This document shows, piece after piece, positions 33,009-44,506 of a DNA stretch of 64,000 nucleotides. The position numbers and the translations under genes were made by a program. Numbering within the stretch: the stretch's first letter is position 1; the number at the start of each line of letters is the position of its first letter. The notes beneath the pieces are model-generated. The model saw only the letters and a program-made list of their open reading frames with translations, was not told the origin of the DNA and made no database searches. Source of the DNA: Deroplatys truncata (lineage: Eukaryota > Arthropoda > Insecta > Mantodea > Mantidae); contig CM060978.1 in the NCBI GenBank assembly GCA_030765065.1, positions 53,472,421 to 53,536,420 on the forward strand, written 5' to 3'.

Positions 33009-34318
33009 TGAGGCAGTATTTCTAAAAGTGTTAAAAGTAGCAAATAAAATGCTTAATAGTGGCTGTGATAGTGAATAAACAAACTTCACTCAGGTCATTG
33101 AACACCAGATCATTGACCTTACAACAGGTTATTGACCTTAAAGTGTCAAACAAGTGTCGAACAGAATATAAAGTATTCTGCTATACATGAGTGTAGTAAA
33201 AAACCAGTAAGTGTTAAATAAAAGCGACAGTGAAAAATAGAAAGTGTTACAATAAAAAGATTATGTTTTTTTCTTTCAGGAGACTTTCAGAAAATATTAT
33301 AAAAAAACAATTTTTTAAATATTTCTAAAAGGGGGCATTTTGAGACAGTATTTTTAACACTTAAATGATTTCAGTCAAATTATATAATATAAAATTTAAT
33401 AACAGCCCGCCTTAAAGCAATGTGTATGTAACAATATATAAAAAGTGTATATTACAGTCATTGTATATGTTTATATTATTGTGTACATGTGTAATAATGT
33501 TATGTGAATGTATTACGTAATTCAATAATGTAGGAGCTGTGAGAATAATAGGTTAAAAGTTGCCAACAATGAGGTAACCTTGAGGCAATAATGACTAAGA
33601 AAGCGTAATAATGTTATTAGTCATTCTTGGAGCAACAATAATTAATTTTTGTGAGAGTTTATAAAACAGCCAATCAACAACCAGAGAAAAAGCTTACGTT
33701 AGATGAAGGTATTCTATTGGACTGTGATTAGCCAATCAGAAATTGAAATACAGAAATTTACAAATTTAAGCGATAGAAATCAAGTCAGTTGCTTGTAGAC
33801 AACGCTCATAACTGGACGTGTTGGTTGTAGACAGTGTTTCTAACCGGACGCTAGACACGTCCCCGAGAAATTTAATACGTATTCGTGCGAGATGAAAAAT
33901 AGTTTACGTGTTAAAAAGTGCAAGTAATTAATAAAAGAATCTCACAGTTCTTATATCAGTGAAGTGTTATTTAAATCGTATCAAGCATTAATAAAAGGAG
34001 TGAAGTAAAATTATAATCTGTGTAAGCCTACATTCTTAGTCGCACCACAACCCTGCAAAGAGAAACATGTCTAACAATAATATTGACGCAGACGAGGCAA
34101 ACATAAATATATAATATTTAAAGAAACAGTCAAATTACAAAGTTAATATTTTTAAACATTTTTGGGGGGCGAAGGCTACCGGAAAACGGGTACTGTACGT
34201 GCGGTTGCAACGAACTTCAAGTTCGGTTCCAAACAGTTGAAATATAATACAACTCCTTCATACAATACAACTCCTACTTCACATTGGCTTTCCATACGTG
34301 AAGCAACTAGCTTCTTCA
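33009..34318 (+). mobile_element. LTR-B copy 2, ACTT target duplication, itself interrupted
   Basis: Begins TGAGGCAGTATTT and ends GCTTCTTCA, flanked by ACTT (33005-33008 and 34319-34322). Its first ~30 bp are duplicated (TGAGACAGTATTT again at 33341). A 291-bp insert at 33029-33319 splits the start. Removing the insert and one copy of its 12-bp duplication leaves about 1007 bp, the same length as copy 3. It contains CCAAT-type boxes (AGCCAATCA, twice) and AATAAA-like motifs near 33940-33990. No coding region. Confidence 0.8.
33029..33319. mobile_element. 291-bp insert with 12-bp target duplication
   Basis: TATTTCTAAAAG occurs on both sides (33017-33028 and 33320-33331). The insert is A-rich towards its right end. 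It contains an imperfect tandem CATTGACCTTA-type repeat and a TTTTTTCTTTCAGGAG splice-acceptor-like motif. The 12-bp duplication suggests retroposition; the source is unknown. Confidence 0.55.
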
Positions 34319-34322
34319 ACTT

Positions 34323-34877
34323 TCTTGGTAGAATGCAAGCTTCCTCTGTCTGCTACGTACGTGGGAGGGAAAGTAATGATCAAAATTGCCCATACATGTG
34401 AACGTATTGTCAACTTTTTCTTTACACATAGTAACTGCTGAGAATTCTCTTCTTTAAATTTAGTTAATTAAGATTAACTAAAATATTTACCTTCTATACT
34501 GTTTACCTGTACTAAGTAGATGAGATACTATATTCCACCCAAAATTTCGATACTGAGATTTCATTGCTAGCCACGAGAAGTGGTGGAATGCGCCACTCTC
34601 AGTTAGTATTCCGTGAGTAATGGACCGCGTGTGCATGCCGGGTTTTGGATCGGTAGACATCTCCTCCCACCTTCCATTTTTAATAATGTAGGAACCCCAA
34701 ACGGTTGGGAAATAAATCTAGGAATGTGTGAGTAAATTTGTGTTATGGATTTTGTACAATACAGTAAAAACCCACGCCTTCATCTTAACCTCCACAGCAC
34801 GTTTCGGTCCTTCGTAATACCAAGTAAGTATACGTCCCCTCATTGTACGTGCTGGGTACTCAAAATTAATTTAGTTT
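34323..34877. other. HINE-A scraps and unassigned sequence between two inverted LTRs
   Basis: 34323-34385 is the 5' end of a minus old HINE-A (TGGTAGAATGCAAG to GGGAAAGTA). 34500-34562 is a plus 5' end (TATTCCACCCAAAATTTCGA). The rest, including 34565-34870, is not recognised. Confidence 0.5.
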
Positions 34878-35884
34878 TGTAGTTGGTAATATCTTTACGT
34901 TATTTGCACCACGCTTTGTGCGTCAATTTGAAGTAGGAGTTGTATTGTAGTTCAACTGTTGGGGAGCCGAACTTTTAGTTGCAACCGCACGTATGGTAAA
35001 ATGTTTCCGGTAGCCTTCGCCCCAAATGTACTTTCCGGTGGGCCTTGCCCCAAATGTTTAAAAAATACTAGCTTTGTAATTTTTGACTGTTTCTTTAAAT
35101 ATTATATATTTATGTTTGCCTCGGCTGCGTCAGTATTTATATTTCCTTAGAGACATGAATGTTTTAACAGGGAGTGGTGCGAGTGAAGAATGTAGGCTTT
35201 TACAGATTGTAATTTTACTTCACTCCTTTTATTAATGCTTGACACGATTTAAATAACACTTCACTGATATAGAGAGCTGTGACTTTTTTTATTAATTACT
35301 TGCACATTTTAACACGTAAACAATTTTTGTCTCACACTGAATACGTATTAAACTTCTCGAGGACACATCTCGCGTCCGGTTAGGAACACTGTCTACTACC
35401 AACGCGTCCAGTTATGAGCAGTGTCTACAAGCAACTGACTTGATTTCTACCGCCTAAATTTGTAAATTTCTGTATTTCAAGTCTCTGATTAGCTATTCCT
35501 AATCCAATAGAATACTTTTATTTAACTTAAGCTTTTTCTGGTTCTTGATCGGCTATTTTATAAACTACCTCAAAATTTACATTATGGTTGCTCCAATAAA
35601 GACAAGTAGTATTGTTAAACTTTAAACTACATTGTTGTCTCAAACTTACCTCATTGTTAGTAACTTTTAACCTATTATTCTCACAGCTCCTACATTATTA
35701 AATTACGTAATATATTCACATAACATGATTACACGTGTATACAATAATACAAACATACACAATGACTGTAATATACACTTTTTATATATTATTACATACA
35801 CATATTGTTTTAAAGCGGGCTGTTATTATATTTTATATTATATAATTTGACTGAAATCATTTAAGCGTTAAAAATACTGCCTCA
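34878..35884 (-). mobile_element. LTR-B copy 3, full length, GTTT target duplication
   Basis: 1007 bp, TGTAGTTGG to TACTGCCTCA on the plus strand, with a perfect GTTT duplication (34874-34877 and 35885-35888). It has two units of the ~30-bp CCCCAAATGTACTTTCCGG repeat, CCAAT boxes, and the same body as the other copies. It lies in inverted orientation to copy 2, so the two are not the ends of one retrotransposon. Confidence 0.85.
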
Positions 35885-35924
35885 GTTTTCATGTGTACTT
35901 TTAGGCCATTTACCCAGCATGTAA

Positions 35925-36365
35925 CAATATTTAAGTTCAGACTCGAAAATTTTCGAGAAAATTCCCCCGCCCTAAAGTACTGTTTGTATGAAAAAATGTT
36001 TTGAAGGTTTTTCTTTTTCTCAAAAATGGCTCTAACAATTTTAATTAAAATATCATTGGTTTAAGATATTTTCATGACAAATGCGATGTATAGCTTGAAT
36101 TATCTGGAAAATGTCTCTGAAGTCCTCTTCATTTTTGCATAATTGGTAAATCGTAAAAAGTAGACAAAATCTTACTACACATAACATGTAGATCTCGATA
36201 AGGCACATATTCTATGTTAAACATATGTTTTATTTTGGAGTTAACCATTTCCAGCGTGTTCCTTGTCATCCGTTTATCTTCAAATACCTATACTTTTCTG
36301 AAATAGGAAGTCATCATTCATTTTGTTCCTCCTAGTCACACAAAGAGAACCGAATTTCAAAGCGT
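35925..36365 (+). repeat. Old HINE-A, middle part
   Basis: From TATTTAAGTTCAGACTCG through ATTTTAATTAAAATATCATT and CATAATTGGTAAATCG to GTCACACAAAGAGAAC. Old subfamily. Confidence 0.7.
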
Positions 36366-36384
36366 AATTCCTTAAGTACGTAAG

Positions 36385-38078
36385 GAAGTAAGGGAAGTAT
36401 TGCATTCCACACAAAAATTCGATGCCGAGATTTCACTGGAAATACATATTTTGGGGCCCCTTGAGCCAGTGTTTTAACATTTAAATGATATCAGTTTAAT
36501 TATATAAAAAATATAATAAGAGCCCGCCTTAAGGCAATATGTGTATATTAATAGTATATAAAGTGTATGTAACAGTCATTGTATTATGTTCATATTATTA
36601 TGTACATCTATAATAATGTTATGTGAATGTATTACGTAATTTAGCAATGTAGGAGCTGTGAGAATAGAAGTCGATGGTTACTAACAATGAGGTAAAAATG
36701 AGGTAACTTTGAGGTAACAATGAATTAGAAAGTTTAATAAAGGCTGCTAGTAATTCTTGGACCAATACTGTAATATCTGAAACAGTTTATAAATAGCCAA
36801 TCGACAACTAGAAAAAGCTTAAGTTAAATAAATGTATTCTATTGGAGTAGGATTAGCCAATCAGAGACTTGAAATAAAGTAAATGTACGAATTTAGGCGG
36901 TAGACGCCAGACGCTAGAAGGCAGCGTTCCCGAGCAGTTTGCTCGGTATGTATTCAGTGTGAGACATAAAAATTCATTACGGCGCAAATAATATAAAGTT
37001 TACGTGTTAAAAAGTACAATTAATTAACAATAATCCCACATTATACAGTAGGATACATCAGTGAAGTGTTATTTAATCGTGTGAAAGACTAATAAAACGA
37101 AGTTAAATACCATTATAATTTGTGTAAGCCTTCATTCTTTAGCCGTAATACCCCTGCTAAGAGATAAGTGTTCTAAAAATTACTACTGACGCAGCCGAGG
37201 CATATACATATAATATTTAAATAAACATTAAAACACAAAATTGATTTTTAAACGTGGGGGCGAAGGTCATCAGAAAGTTTGTATCGTACGTGCGTTGTCT
37301 AAAAACCTTCAAGTTTGGCTCTCCAACAGTGGAGTTACAACCCTTTCAAATTGGATCCCATACGTGGGGCAGCAATAATCCTCATCACCTTGAATACAAA
37401 TAATGCATTTTTTTAAACATGTCTGTGTGTCTGTCTGTGAACAGCATAACCCATAAAACGAAGAGTCGAGTAAGTACCAAAGTTGGTATTTAAGTTCAGT
37501 GTCTTCCAAGGATGCGACACGAGCATTTTCAAGAAAATACCCCCCAACTACAATAAATTTTCTAAAAAGGACTTTAAGGATTTTGATTAAAATACGATAT
37601 ATTAAAAGATATTTACGTGATCAACAAAATGTATATGTTGAATATTCTGGAAATAGCCTTTGAAGTCCTTTAAATTTGGAAATAATTTTATATAATCTTG
37701 TATAACTGGTAAACAATAAGCGATAGAAGAGAAGTTTATTTTAAATGTTATTTTGTGGCATAACTTATTTCTGAGATATCCGTTATTAATGGTTCAAATT
37801 GTTCATTTCTTTGTCATTCTTTAAAGTTGTGTCAACATTTGTTTGTTTCTTGTGATTGCACGGAAACAGCATGGAATTTTAAGGCCAGCATATAGCGTCC
37901 AGTTCTTAAACATTTGACTATCGCTGTTCCCTTTGTATCTATAACGAAATGTGCATCGTAGCTATTTCTGTAAAGGTTTATTTGGATTAAAACTAGAAGA
38001 GAGAAAAATAGCTTTATTAACAATACCTTTATATCCACTAATGAACGATAGAGAGCAGAGAAAGTTATGTGAATCTAT
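36385..38078 (+). repeat. Old HINE-A split by LTR-B copy 4
   Basis: 36385-36461 is the 5' end (AGGGAAGTATTGCATTCCAC to GGGGCCCCT). After the LTR it resumes at 37388 (CCTTGAATACAAATAATGC), with a short (GT)n at 37422-37438, and runs to the 3' end at about 38078 (AAAGTTATGTGAATCTATCAC). Confidence 0.75.
36462..37387 (+). mobile_element. LTR-B copy 4
   Basis: 926 bp, TGAGCCAGTG to CCTCATCA, inserted in an old HINE-A. The flanks share CCT(T), consistent with a 4-bp duplication that lost one base. Only one GGGGGCGAAGGTCATC unit is present. No coding sequence. Confidence 0.75.
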
Positions 38079-38170
38079 CACATATATTTTGTATCCGACT
38101 CTTAGTTTTTGGATTATGATGCTCTGTCTGTCTCTCCCTTCCCATCCTCCTCTCTCTCTCTCTTTCTCAT

Positions 38171-39125
38171 TGAAGTAGGTTTGTTGCTGCTACGTATGGA
38201 AAGCCGATTTGAAGTAGGAGTTGTATTGTAGTTCAAATGTTGGGGAGCCGAACTTGAAGTAGCTGCAACCGCACGTATGGTAAAAAGTTTCCGGTAGCCT
38301 TAGCCCTAAAAGTAGTTTCCGGTGGCCTTTGCCCCAAAAATGTTTAAAAAATATTAACTTTGTAATTTTGACTGTTTCTTTATATATTATATATTTATGT
38401 ATGCCTCGGCTGCGTCAGTATTTATTTTTAGAGACATGAATGTTTTAGCAGGGTTGTGGTGCGACTGAAGAATGTAGGTTTACACAGATTATAATTTTAT
38501 CTCACTCCTTTTATTAATGCTTGACACGATTTAAATAACACTTCACTGATATAGAGAGAGAGAGAGCTGTGAGAGTTTTTTATTAATTACTTGCAACTTT
38601 TAACACGTAACTATTTTTCGTCTTCACTGAATACGTATTAAATCTCGCGTCCAGTTAGGAACACTGTCTACAACCAGCTGACTTCTGAATTTTTAAATTT
38701 TGCTATATTTCAGTTTCTGATTGGCTAATCCTACTCCAATGGAATACCTTCACTTAACTAAAGCTTTTTCTGGTTGTTGATTGGCTATTTATAAACTGTC
38801 CCAAAATTTACATTATTGTTTCTCCAATAATGACTAGTAGCATTATTAAACTTTCTTACTCATTATTGCCTCAAAGTTAAGTCATTGTTACCTCATTGTT
38901 AGCAACCTTTAACCTATTATTCTCACAGCGCCTACATTATTATATTATGTAATACATTCACATAACATTATTACACATGTATACAATAATATAAACATAT
39001 ATAATGACCGTAATATACACTTTTTATATATTTTTACATACACATATTGTTTTAAGGCGTGCTGTTATTGAATTCTATATTACATAATTAGACTGCGATC
39101 ATTTAAGTGTTAAAATACTGCCTCA
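38171..39125 (-). mobile_element. LTR-B copy 5, no target duplication
   Basis: 955 bp, TGAAGTAGGT to ACTGCCTCA. The flanks are TCAT and ACTC, so there is no matching duplication. The left flank is a (CT)n tract attached to HINE-A sequence and the right flank is unassigned. This suggests recombination between two LTRs at different sites, or a later deletion. Confidence 0.75.
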
Positions 39126-39689
39126 ACTCTCGGAAATCGACCTTTCTGAGGCGAATGCAATGTTTTCTCTAACTGCTCTTCCAATAAAAGACCATTGTGG
39201 AACTCTTTAATCGAATGGAATCCTTACTCTATCTAAGGCGTGTAAGTGAATATTTGATTTTGTGTATAGCATTCACTTGGGCAACCCCTAAGTAACTATC
39301 TCAGAAATATGGGTCAAGAAATTCTCCCATGTGATGCTGTAGAGGGAATTCTCCTAACTCTGTGACAACAATTGACAGTAAACACTCCAGAGCTGTTACA
39401 ACCAGATACCTGACTGGCTGCCGGGTAGATTAAGAAAACGTCGTCTTCTTCAAGAAAAGCTTAGAAATGAACGGAATGGTCATTCCAATTGAGTTCTTCT
39501 GGACGTAAACCAATTAACGACCCTTTGTGGAGGCGGAGGAGATGGCAGTAAAGATTTTCTTTTCTTTTTCTTCCTCTCCTTCTCTCCTGTTCATAATTTA
39601 CTTCCTCTTTTCTCTGATCGGAAGTGTTGAAGCCATTAGTTTCTATAAAATGAGACGAAAAGTGGAATGGCTATTCTTTTATTTAACAC
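39126..39689. other. Unassigned stretch
   Basis: No gene or repeat recognised; ends with a TC-rich patch (39557-39615). Confidence 0.35.
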
Positions 39690-39701
39690 GAATATGAAAC
39701 T

Positions 39702-40008
39702 GGCGGCGCCGTGGCCGAGTGGTTAGACCGCTCGCTTCTCAGCGCGGCGGCCCGGGTTCAATCCCAGGGATTTGTAGTGGACTGGGCGGTGGTCTGGGCG
39801 GGTTTTCCCCGCCATTCATTCCCCCAGCTGCTCCATCATCGCCTATCATTTCACCATCATTTCGTTTCATTTACTTCCTTCCTCCCATACCAGGCATCGG
39901 GCTGATCCATGAGTGTCTGCTCCTCGACGGGCCTCTGACCCCAGGCACCCGTCTGTAAGTCCTGGAAGGTGTAAGTCCTACATACGAGGAGGTTAAACAG
40001 AGAAAGAA
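39702..40008 (+). mobile_element. SINE-S, full-length copy with 12-bp target duplication
   Basis: 307 bp. GAATATGAAACT is duplicated at 39690-39701 and 40009-40020. The head GGCGCCGTGGCCGAGTGG..CCGGGTTCAATCCC has pol III A and B boxes and resembles Ser/Leu-type tRNA without a long variable arm. It is followed by a body with GTGTCTGCTCCTCGACGGG and the tail AGAGAAAGAA. It is the best copy of the family here and a good consensus starter. Confidence 0.92.
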
Positions 40009-40200
40009 GAATATGAAACTACGTTTTCAAATATTAAAAGTACGCTTTTGGCAGCAAATGCTGTTAACACATTATTTGAGTGTAAAAATATTTTTACAAA
40101 TGCTTATTAATTTCTTTACCAAGTACATAGCAGATAGAGAAGTTGTTGCATTTTACCAAAAAATCGATACTGGAACTACACATTTTCGGACCCGTTGAAT

Positions 40201-40960
40201 AAAAAAAACTGTTGTGTTTCACTCACATGACTTTCTCTGCTCTTGTACAAACTATTTCTACAAAGGCTTATTCTCCATATGCTTCATGTTAATCAAGATA
40301 TCGAGATGTTAATCTTATTGCTAATTTTCTTGTAGATGCAATGGGAATTGGTAAGCTTTAAGCGATAGTCAAACGTTTTAAGAGGTGGTTGCTATGTGGA
40401 GTATTCCATTCTCTTTGAATTACCAGGACAAAAAAAATGATCAACGAATTCCCATTTGAAAAAATAAGTATTGAAAAATTTAAGGGAATAACAAGCAATA
40501 TCTCGAAAACGGTTCACTCAACAAAAAATGTATATGACATAAATTGTGTATTTTAACAGGATCTACATTTTTTGTGTAGTAAAATTTTGTCTATCTCTTA
40601 TGGTTTACCAGTTATGCAAAAGTCGTTCACAATGAAGAATACTTTTGGAGACATTCCCAGAAAATTCAAGATATACATTTATTTGTCATAAAATATCTTA
40701 AACATATGATATTTTAATCAAAATCGGTAGAGCCATTTTTGAGAAAATTAAAATTTACGAAAAATCTTCCATGTAAAGGGTAATCTGCGGTGGGAGGGAT
40801 TTTCTTGAAAAGCTTCGTGTCGCATCTCTGGAAGATACTGAACCTAAATACCAAGTTTGGTGTTTATCCGACTGTTCGTTTCTGAGTTATGCTGTTCACA
40901 GACAGACACACAAACACACAGACAGACAGACAGACAGACATGTTTCCAAAAATGCTTGTT
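40201..40960 (-). repeat. HINE-A, minus copy lacking its 5' end
   Basis: From ACTGTTGTGTTTCACTCACA to TTTCCAAAAATGCTTGTTTG; the 5' terminal 120 bp are absent. The microsatellite at 40900-40940 is a mix of CACA and (GACA)n. Confidence 0.8.
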
Positions 40961-41162
40961 TGTGCTCATAGCTCTTAAGATATGCATTTTAGAGCCCATA
41001 TTTACTGGACATTTTTTCTTGTTTTGCCTCATACTGCCAGCTCTCAAAATGAAATACTTTTTCTTTAACATCCTGTAAAATAAATATCTTATCTTCCAAA
41101 CACGGTCGCTAATAACCTAGCAGTTGAGTGTCCTTAAAAAAAATGAAAAAATCCAAACACGG
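40961..41162. other. Unassigned flank plus a 46-bp A-rich insert
   Basis: TCCAAACACGG occurs at 41095-41105 and 41152-41162; the 46 bp between them end in an A-rich run. It looks like a very short retroposition at the site later used by the SINE-V that follows. Confidence 0.5.
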
Positions 41163-41447
41163 GGTCGACCTCGCTGTAATGGTTACCATGCTAGTCTCTA
41201 GTTTCCGAGGTCGCGGGTTCAAACGCGGCGGAGGGCGATGGAGTTTTGCGGGCGTAAAAATCCTTAACATGGCTTCCTTCGGAAGCGAAGTAAAGCTGGT
41301 GATCACGTGTCGTAGATTTACGGGACGTAAAAGAACCTCAAACGTGATAAAGATGCCTCTGAGCAGGGTCTTTCACGCCCAATGGGACACTAAGGACCAC
41401 AGCAGTTAAAGAGCACTCATAAATAAAACTCGATTTAATTTTAATTT
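41163..41447 (+). mobile_element. SINE-V copy 4, 11-bp target duplication
   Basis: Head GACCTCGCTGTAATGGTTAC, B box GCGGGTTCAAACGCGG, core CATGGCTTCCTTCGGAAGC and tail CTCGATTTAATTTTAATT. TCCAAACACGG lies at both ends (41152-41162, 41448-41458). Confidence 0.85.
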
Positions 41448-42266
41448 TCCAAACACGGAAAACCTAAGATAAGATACATTGCCATGACTTAGAGCTAGTA
41501 GAATTTTAAGTATATCTTAAAATATAACGGACAAAAAGTAACATTAAAATTTTTTGCTTAAAGCAGTATTTTTAACACTTAAACGATATAGGTCTAATTA
41601 TATAACAAAATAACAGCACGCCTAAAAGCAATATGTGTATAATATAATATGTAAAATGTATGTAACAGTCATTGTATTATGTTTATATTATTCTGTACAT
41701 GTATAATAATGTTATGTGAATATATTACGTAATATAACAATGTAAGAGCTGTGAGAATAGAAGCCGAAAGTTGCGAACAATGAGGTAGCGTTGGGGCAAC
41801 AATAATTAGAAAGTTTAATAATGCTACTAATTATTCTTGGAACAATAATATAATATTTAAAACAGTTTATAAGTAGCCGATCAAAAACTAGAAACGCTTT
41901 AAGTTAAATAAAGGTATTCTATTGGAGCAAAATTAGCCATCAGAGACTTGAAATATAGTAAATGTACAAATTTAAGCGGTAGACGCCAGATGTTACAATG
42001 CAGCGTGTTCGCTCGGTACGTATTCAGTGTGAGACAAAAACTTCACTACGGCGTGAATAATATAAAGCTTAGTGTTAAAAAGTACAAGTAACAATAATCT
42101 CACAGCCCTACAGCAGGAAGCATCAGTGAAGTGTTATTTAATCGTGTGAAAGATTAATAAACAAAGTACAATACCATTATAATTTGTGTAAGCATTCATT
42201 CTTTAGCCGTACTACCCCTGCTAAGAGATACGTGTTACTACTGACGCAGCCGAGGCATACATTATA

Positions 42267-43821
42267 CCGGGTGTTTCAGAAATACTTTTACAAACTTCCG
42301 GTATGAGTTCCCCACACCAAAAGAAGGAAAAAGGTTCATATAAACATATGTCCCATAATCCTTGGTTTTCGCGTTATTCCTGTCACAATGAAAGTGAGAG
42401 TACAACGGCCTTCGGGGTCCAACCTCAAAACCTCATTTCTGTATGCATTCATAGAAGGGGTTGACCCATTGTATTACATACGGTATATGGCGAAGTGTTG
42501 CAATGGAGACTTTTTACGTTTGTCATTTGTCATTAGTCTGTCTTCAACGTTTCAATTGTGTACATGTAGTGAGTTAACTGCACGTGTTTCGTTCCACCAT
42601 GGCTGGATATTCATTTCGTGAACAGGCAGACATGATTTTTATGTATGGTCGCGCGAATGGTAATGGACGCGAGGCTGCACGGCACTATCCGATGGACTTT
42701 CCAGACCGAAGATAACCGAGTCATCCAACCTTTGTCGCTGTTTATCGTCGCCTTGTTGAGACAGGAACCGTTGCACCACGGACTATTGATCGAGGAAGAC
42801 CAAGAGTTATTCGTACGCTGGAACGCGAAGAACAGATGTTAAAGTGTGTCGAAGACGAACCAGGTATCAGTACAAGACAATTGGCTGTGGCATCTGGTAC
42901 ATCACACGTGACAGCATGGAGAGTACTTCACGAGCAGCTCCTGTATCCATATCTTATTCAACGTGTGCAGTGCCTATCGCCTGCCAATTATGCACCACGG
43001 GATAACTTTTGCCAATGGTTTGTAGCACAAACAGCCAATTCATTGTTCGTCACGTCAGTTTTGTTTATAGACGAGGCAATATTTGGGAGGGATGGAGTTA
43101 CTAATTTTCATAACGTACACGTATGGGCAGATCGTAATCCTCATGCTGTACTTCAGGTTAGACATCAGCAACAGTTTAGTCTGAATGTGTGGGCTGGCAT
43201 TGCAAGTGGCTGTCTGGTAGGTCAATACGTTTTATCAGCACGTCTTACTGGCGCTGTCTACAGGGACTTTATCCAGCACACTCTTCCCGACTTACTTCAC
43301 GAATATGTGCCACTGCAAATAAGAAAACACATGTGGTTTATGCATGATGGGACTCCGGCACACTTTAGTCGCATTGTTCGAGATGCACCAACTAGTATCT
43401 ACCATGGTCGATGGATAGGCAGAGGAGGAACCGTTCCATGGCCTGCACGTTCTCCCGACCTCAATCCTGTGGATGTTACCTCTGGGGGCATCTTAAATCG
43501 TTGGTTTATGGAGCAGTCATCCCGGATGCAGAAACGCTTCATCGACGTGCCATGAAAGCCTGCGAGACCATTCGACACCATCCCGGAGTTTTGACATGGT
43601 GCAACATTCCATGATTCAACGAGTACAGGCATGCATAGAAGCAAGAGGCCATTTCGAGCATTTATTATGAGTTTTGTATGTTACAAGTGTACCACTGTGT
43701 AGAACACCTCCTAACGAGAAAACAAAGGATTATGGAACATATGTTCATATGAACTTTTTTCCTTCTTGTGGTGTAAGGAACTCATATAAGAAGTTTGTAA
43801 AAGTATTTTTGGAACATCCTG
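42267..43821 (+). mobile_element. DD41D mariner-like transposon, 107-bp TIRs
   Basis: 1555 bp, flanked by TA (42265-42266, 43822-43823), inserted in LTR-B copy 6. The 107-bp terminal inverted repeats (42267-42373 and 43715-43821) share ATACTTTTACAAACTTC, ATGAGTTCC, AGAAGGAAAAA and CATATGT blocks. It encodes one broken transposase. Confidence 0.9.
42599..43670 (+). pseudogene. DD41D transposase pseudogene
   Basis: About 357 codons if its lesions are disregarded, from ATG at 42599 (MAGYSFREQADMIF) to TGA at 43668-43670. It has an N-terminal helix-turn-helix with ISTRQLAVASGTSHVTAWRV (about residues 88-107) and a DDE domain. The catalytic carboxylates are in FIDEAIFG, FMHDGTPAHF and SPDLNPVD; I count 41 residues between the second and third Asp. 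Lesions: TAA at 42713-42715 (a single C-to-T would explain it), a 1-base loss near 43470, and another in the T run near 43590. With three lesions it is inactive but young. Confidence 0.9.
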
Positions 43822-44025
43822 TATATATATATATATATTTAAATAAACATTGAAATACAAAGTTAACTTTTAAACGTTGGGGTGAAGGTCACCGAAAAAG
43901 TAAACGTTGGGGTGAAGGCCACGGAAAAGTGAACGTGGGGTGAAGGCCACCGGAAACTGTGTATCATACAGGGGGCAGTTACTTCACCAAGTTTGGCTCT
44001 CCAACAGCAGCAATATTCTATCTCA

Positions 44026-44506
44026 TGATACACGTTACGCATGCTAGAATCCACAACAATTGCTGAATAAATATTATCCCCCAGGATGTACATACATAAC
44101 ATAAACTTGTCATATCAACTGTGTGAGTGGCTCGGTAAATTCAAAACGAGCATTTGATAGTACACAGCATCTGTATCTTCAAGAACTTCCAGAGCATCTA
44201 CTAGGATCCCGTTGCGACATCTTATTGACTCTACCCACACCTTTAACCACATCAACTCCACCCACACCAGACCTTATTAAATACGCCTTCAAACTTAGGA
44301 TTGGAACGCTGTGGTGTTGCAACCAAAAGTGACATATACTCTCACAGCAGTCTCATTACTTATTCTCAGAGCCACATTTTTACTGATTCACTTTGCCCGA
44401 GTTCTCTTCTCCAGTACTAATTCTTATCTTCCTTCGTCACCTTTCCCTAAGTTTGCACAAGTATTCTTCCATCATTTTATATGTCAACGTATAGTAACCC
44501 ACTTTT
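44026..44506. other. Unassigned stretch
   Basis: No recognisable gene or repeat. Confidence 0.35.

Larger units (their letters stand above)
41559..44025 (+). mobile_element. LTR-B copy 6, split by the DD41D transposon
   Basis: Starts TAAAGCAGTATTTTTAACAC and ends AATATTCTATCTCA, with TGCT before and TGAT after (one mismatch in 4). Without the transposon it is about 910 bp. It carries three units of the CGTTGGGGTGAAGGCCAC repeat (43873-43955), against one or two in other copies. The CCAAT-box region is near 41880-41945. Confidence 0.75.

Noticed and set aside
33009-35884. Copies 2 and 3 of LTR-B as the two ends of one retrotransposon
   Set aside because: They are in opposite orientation, each has its own target duplication, and the sequence between them has no gag/pol coding.
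38171-39125. A target duplication for LTR-B copy 5
   Set aside because: TCAT and ACTC do not match, and shifting the borders by several bases gave no duplication.
39702-39775. Functional tRNA genes at the SINE heads (39702, 45190-45264, 16358, 50972)
   Set aside because: Pol III boxes are present but the stems are mispaired and each is fused to a non-tRNA body, with target duplications around the whole unit.
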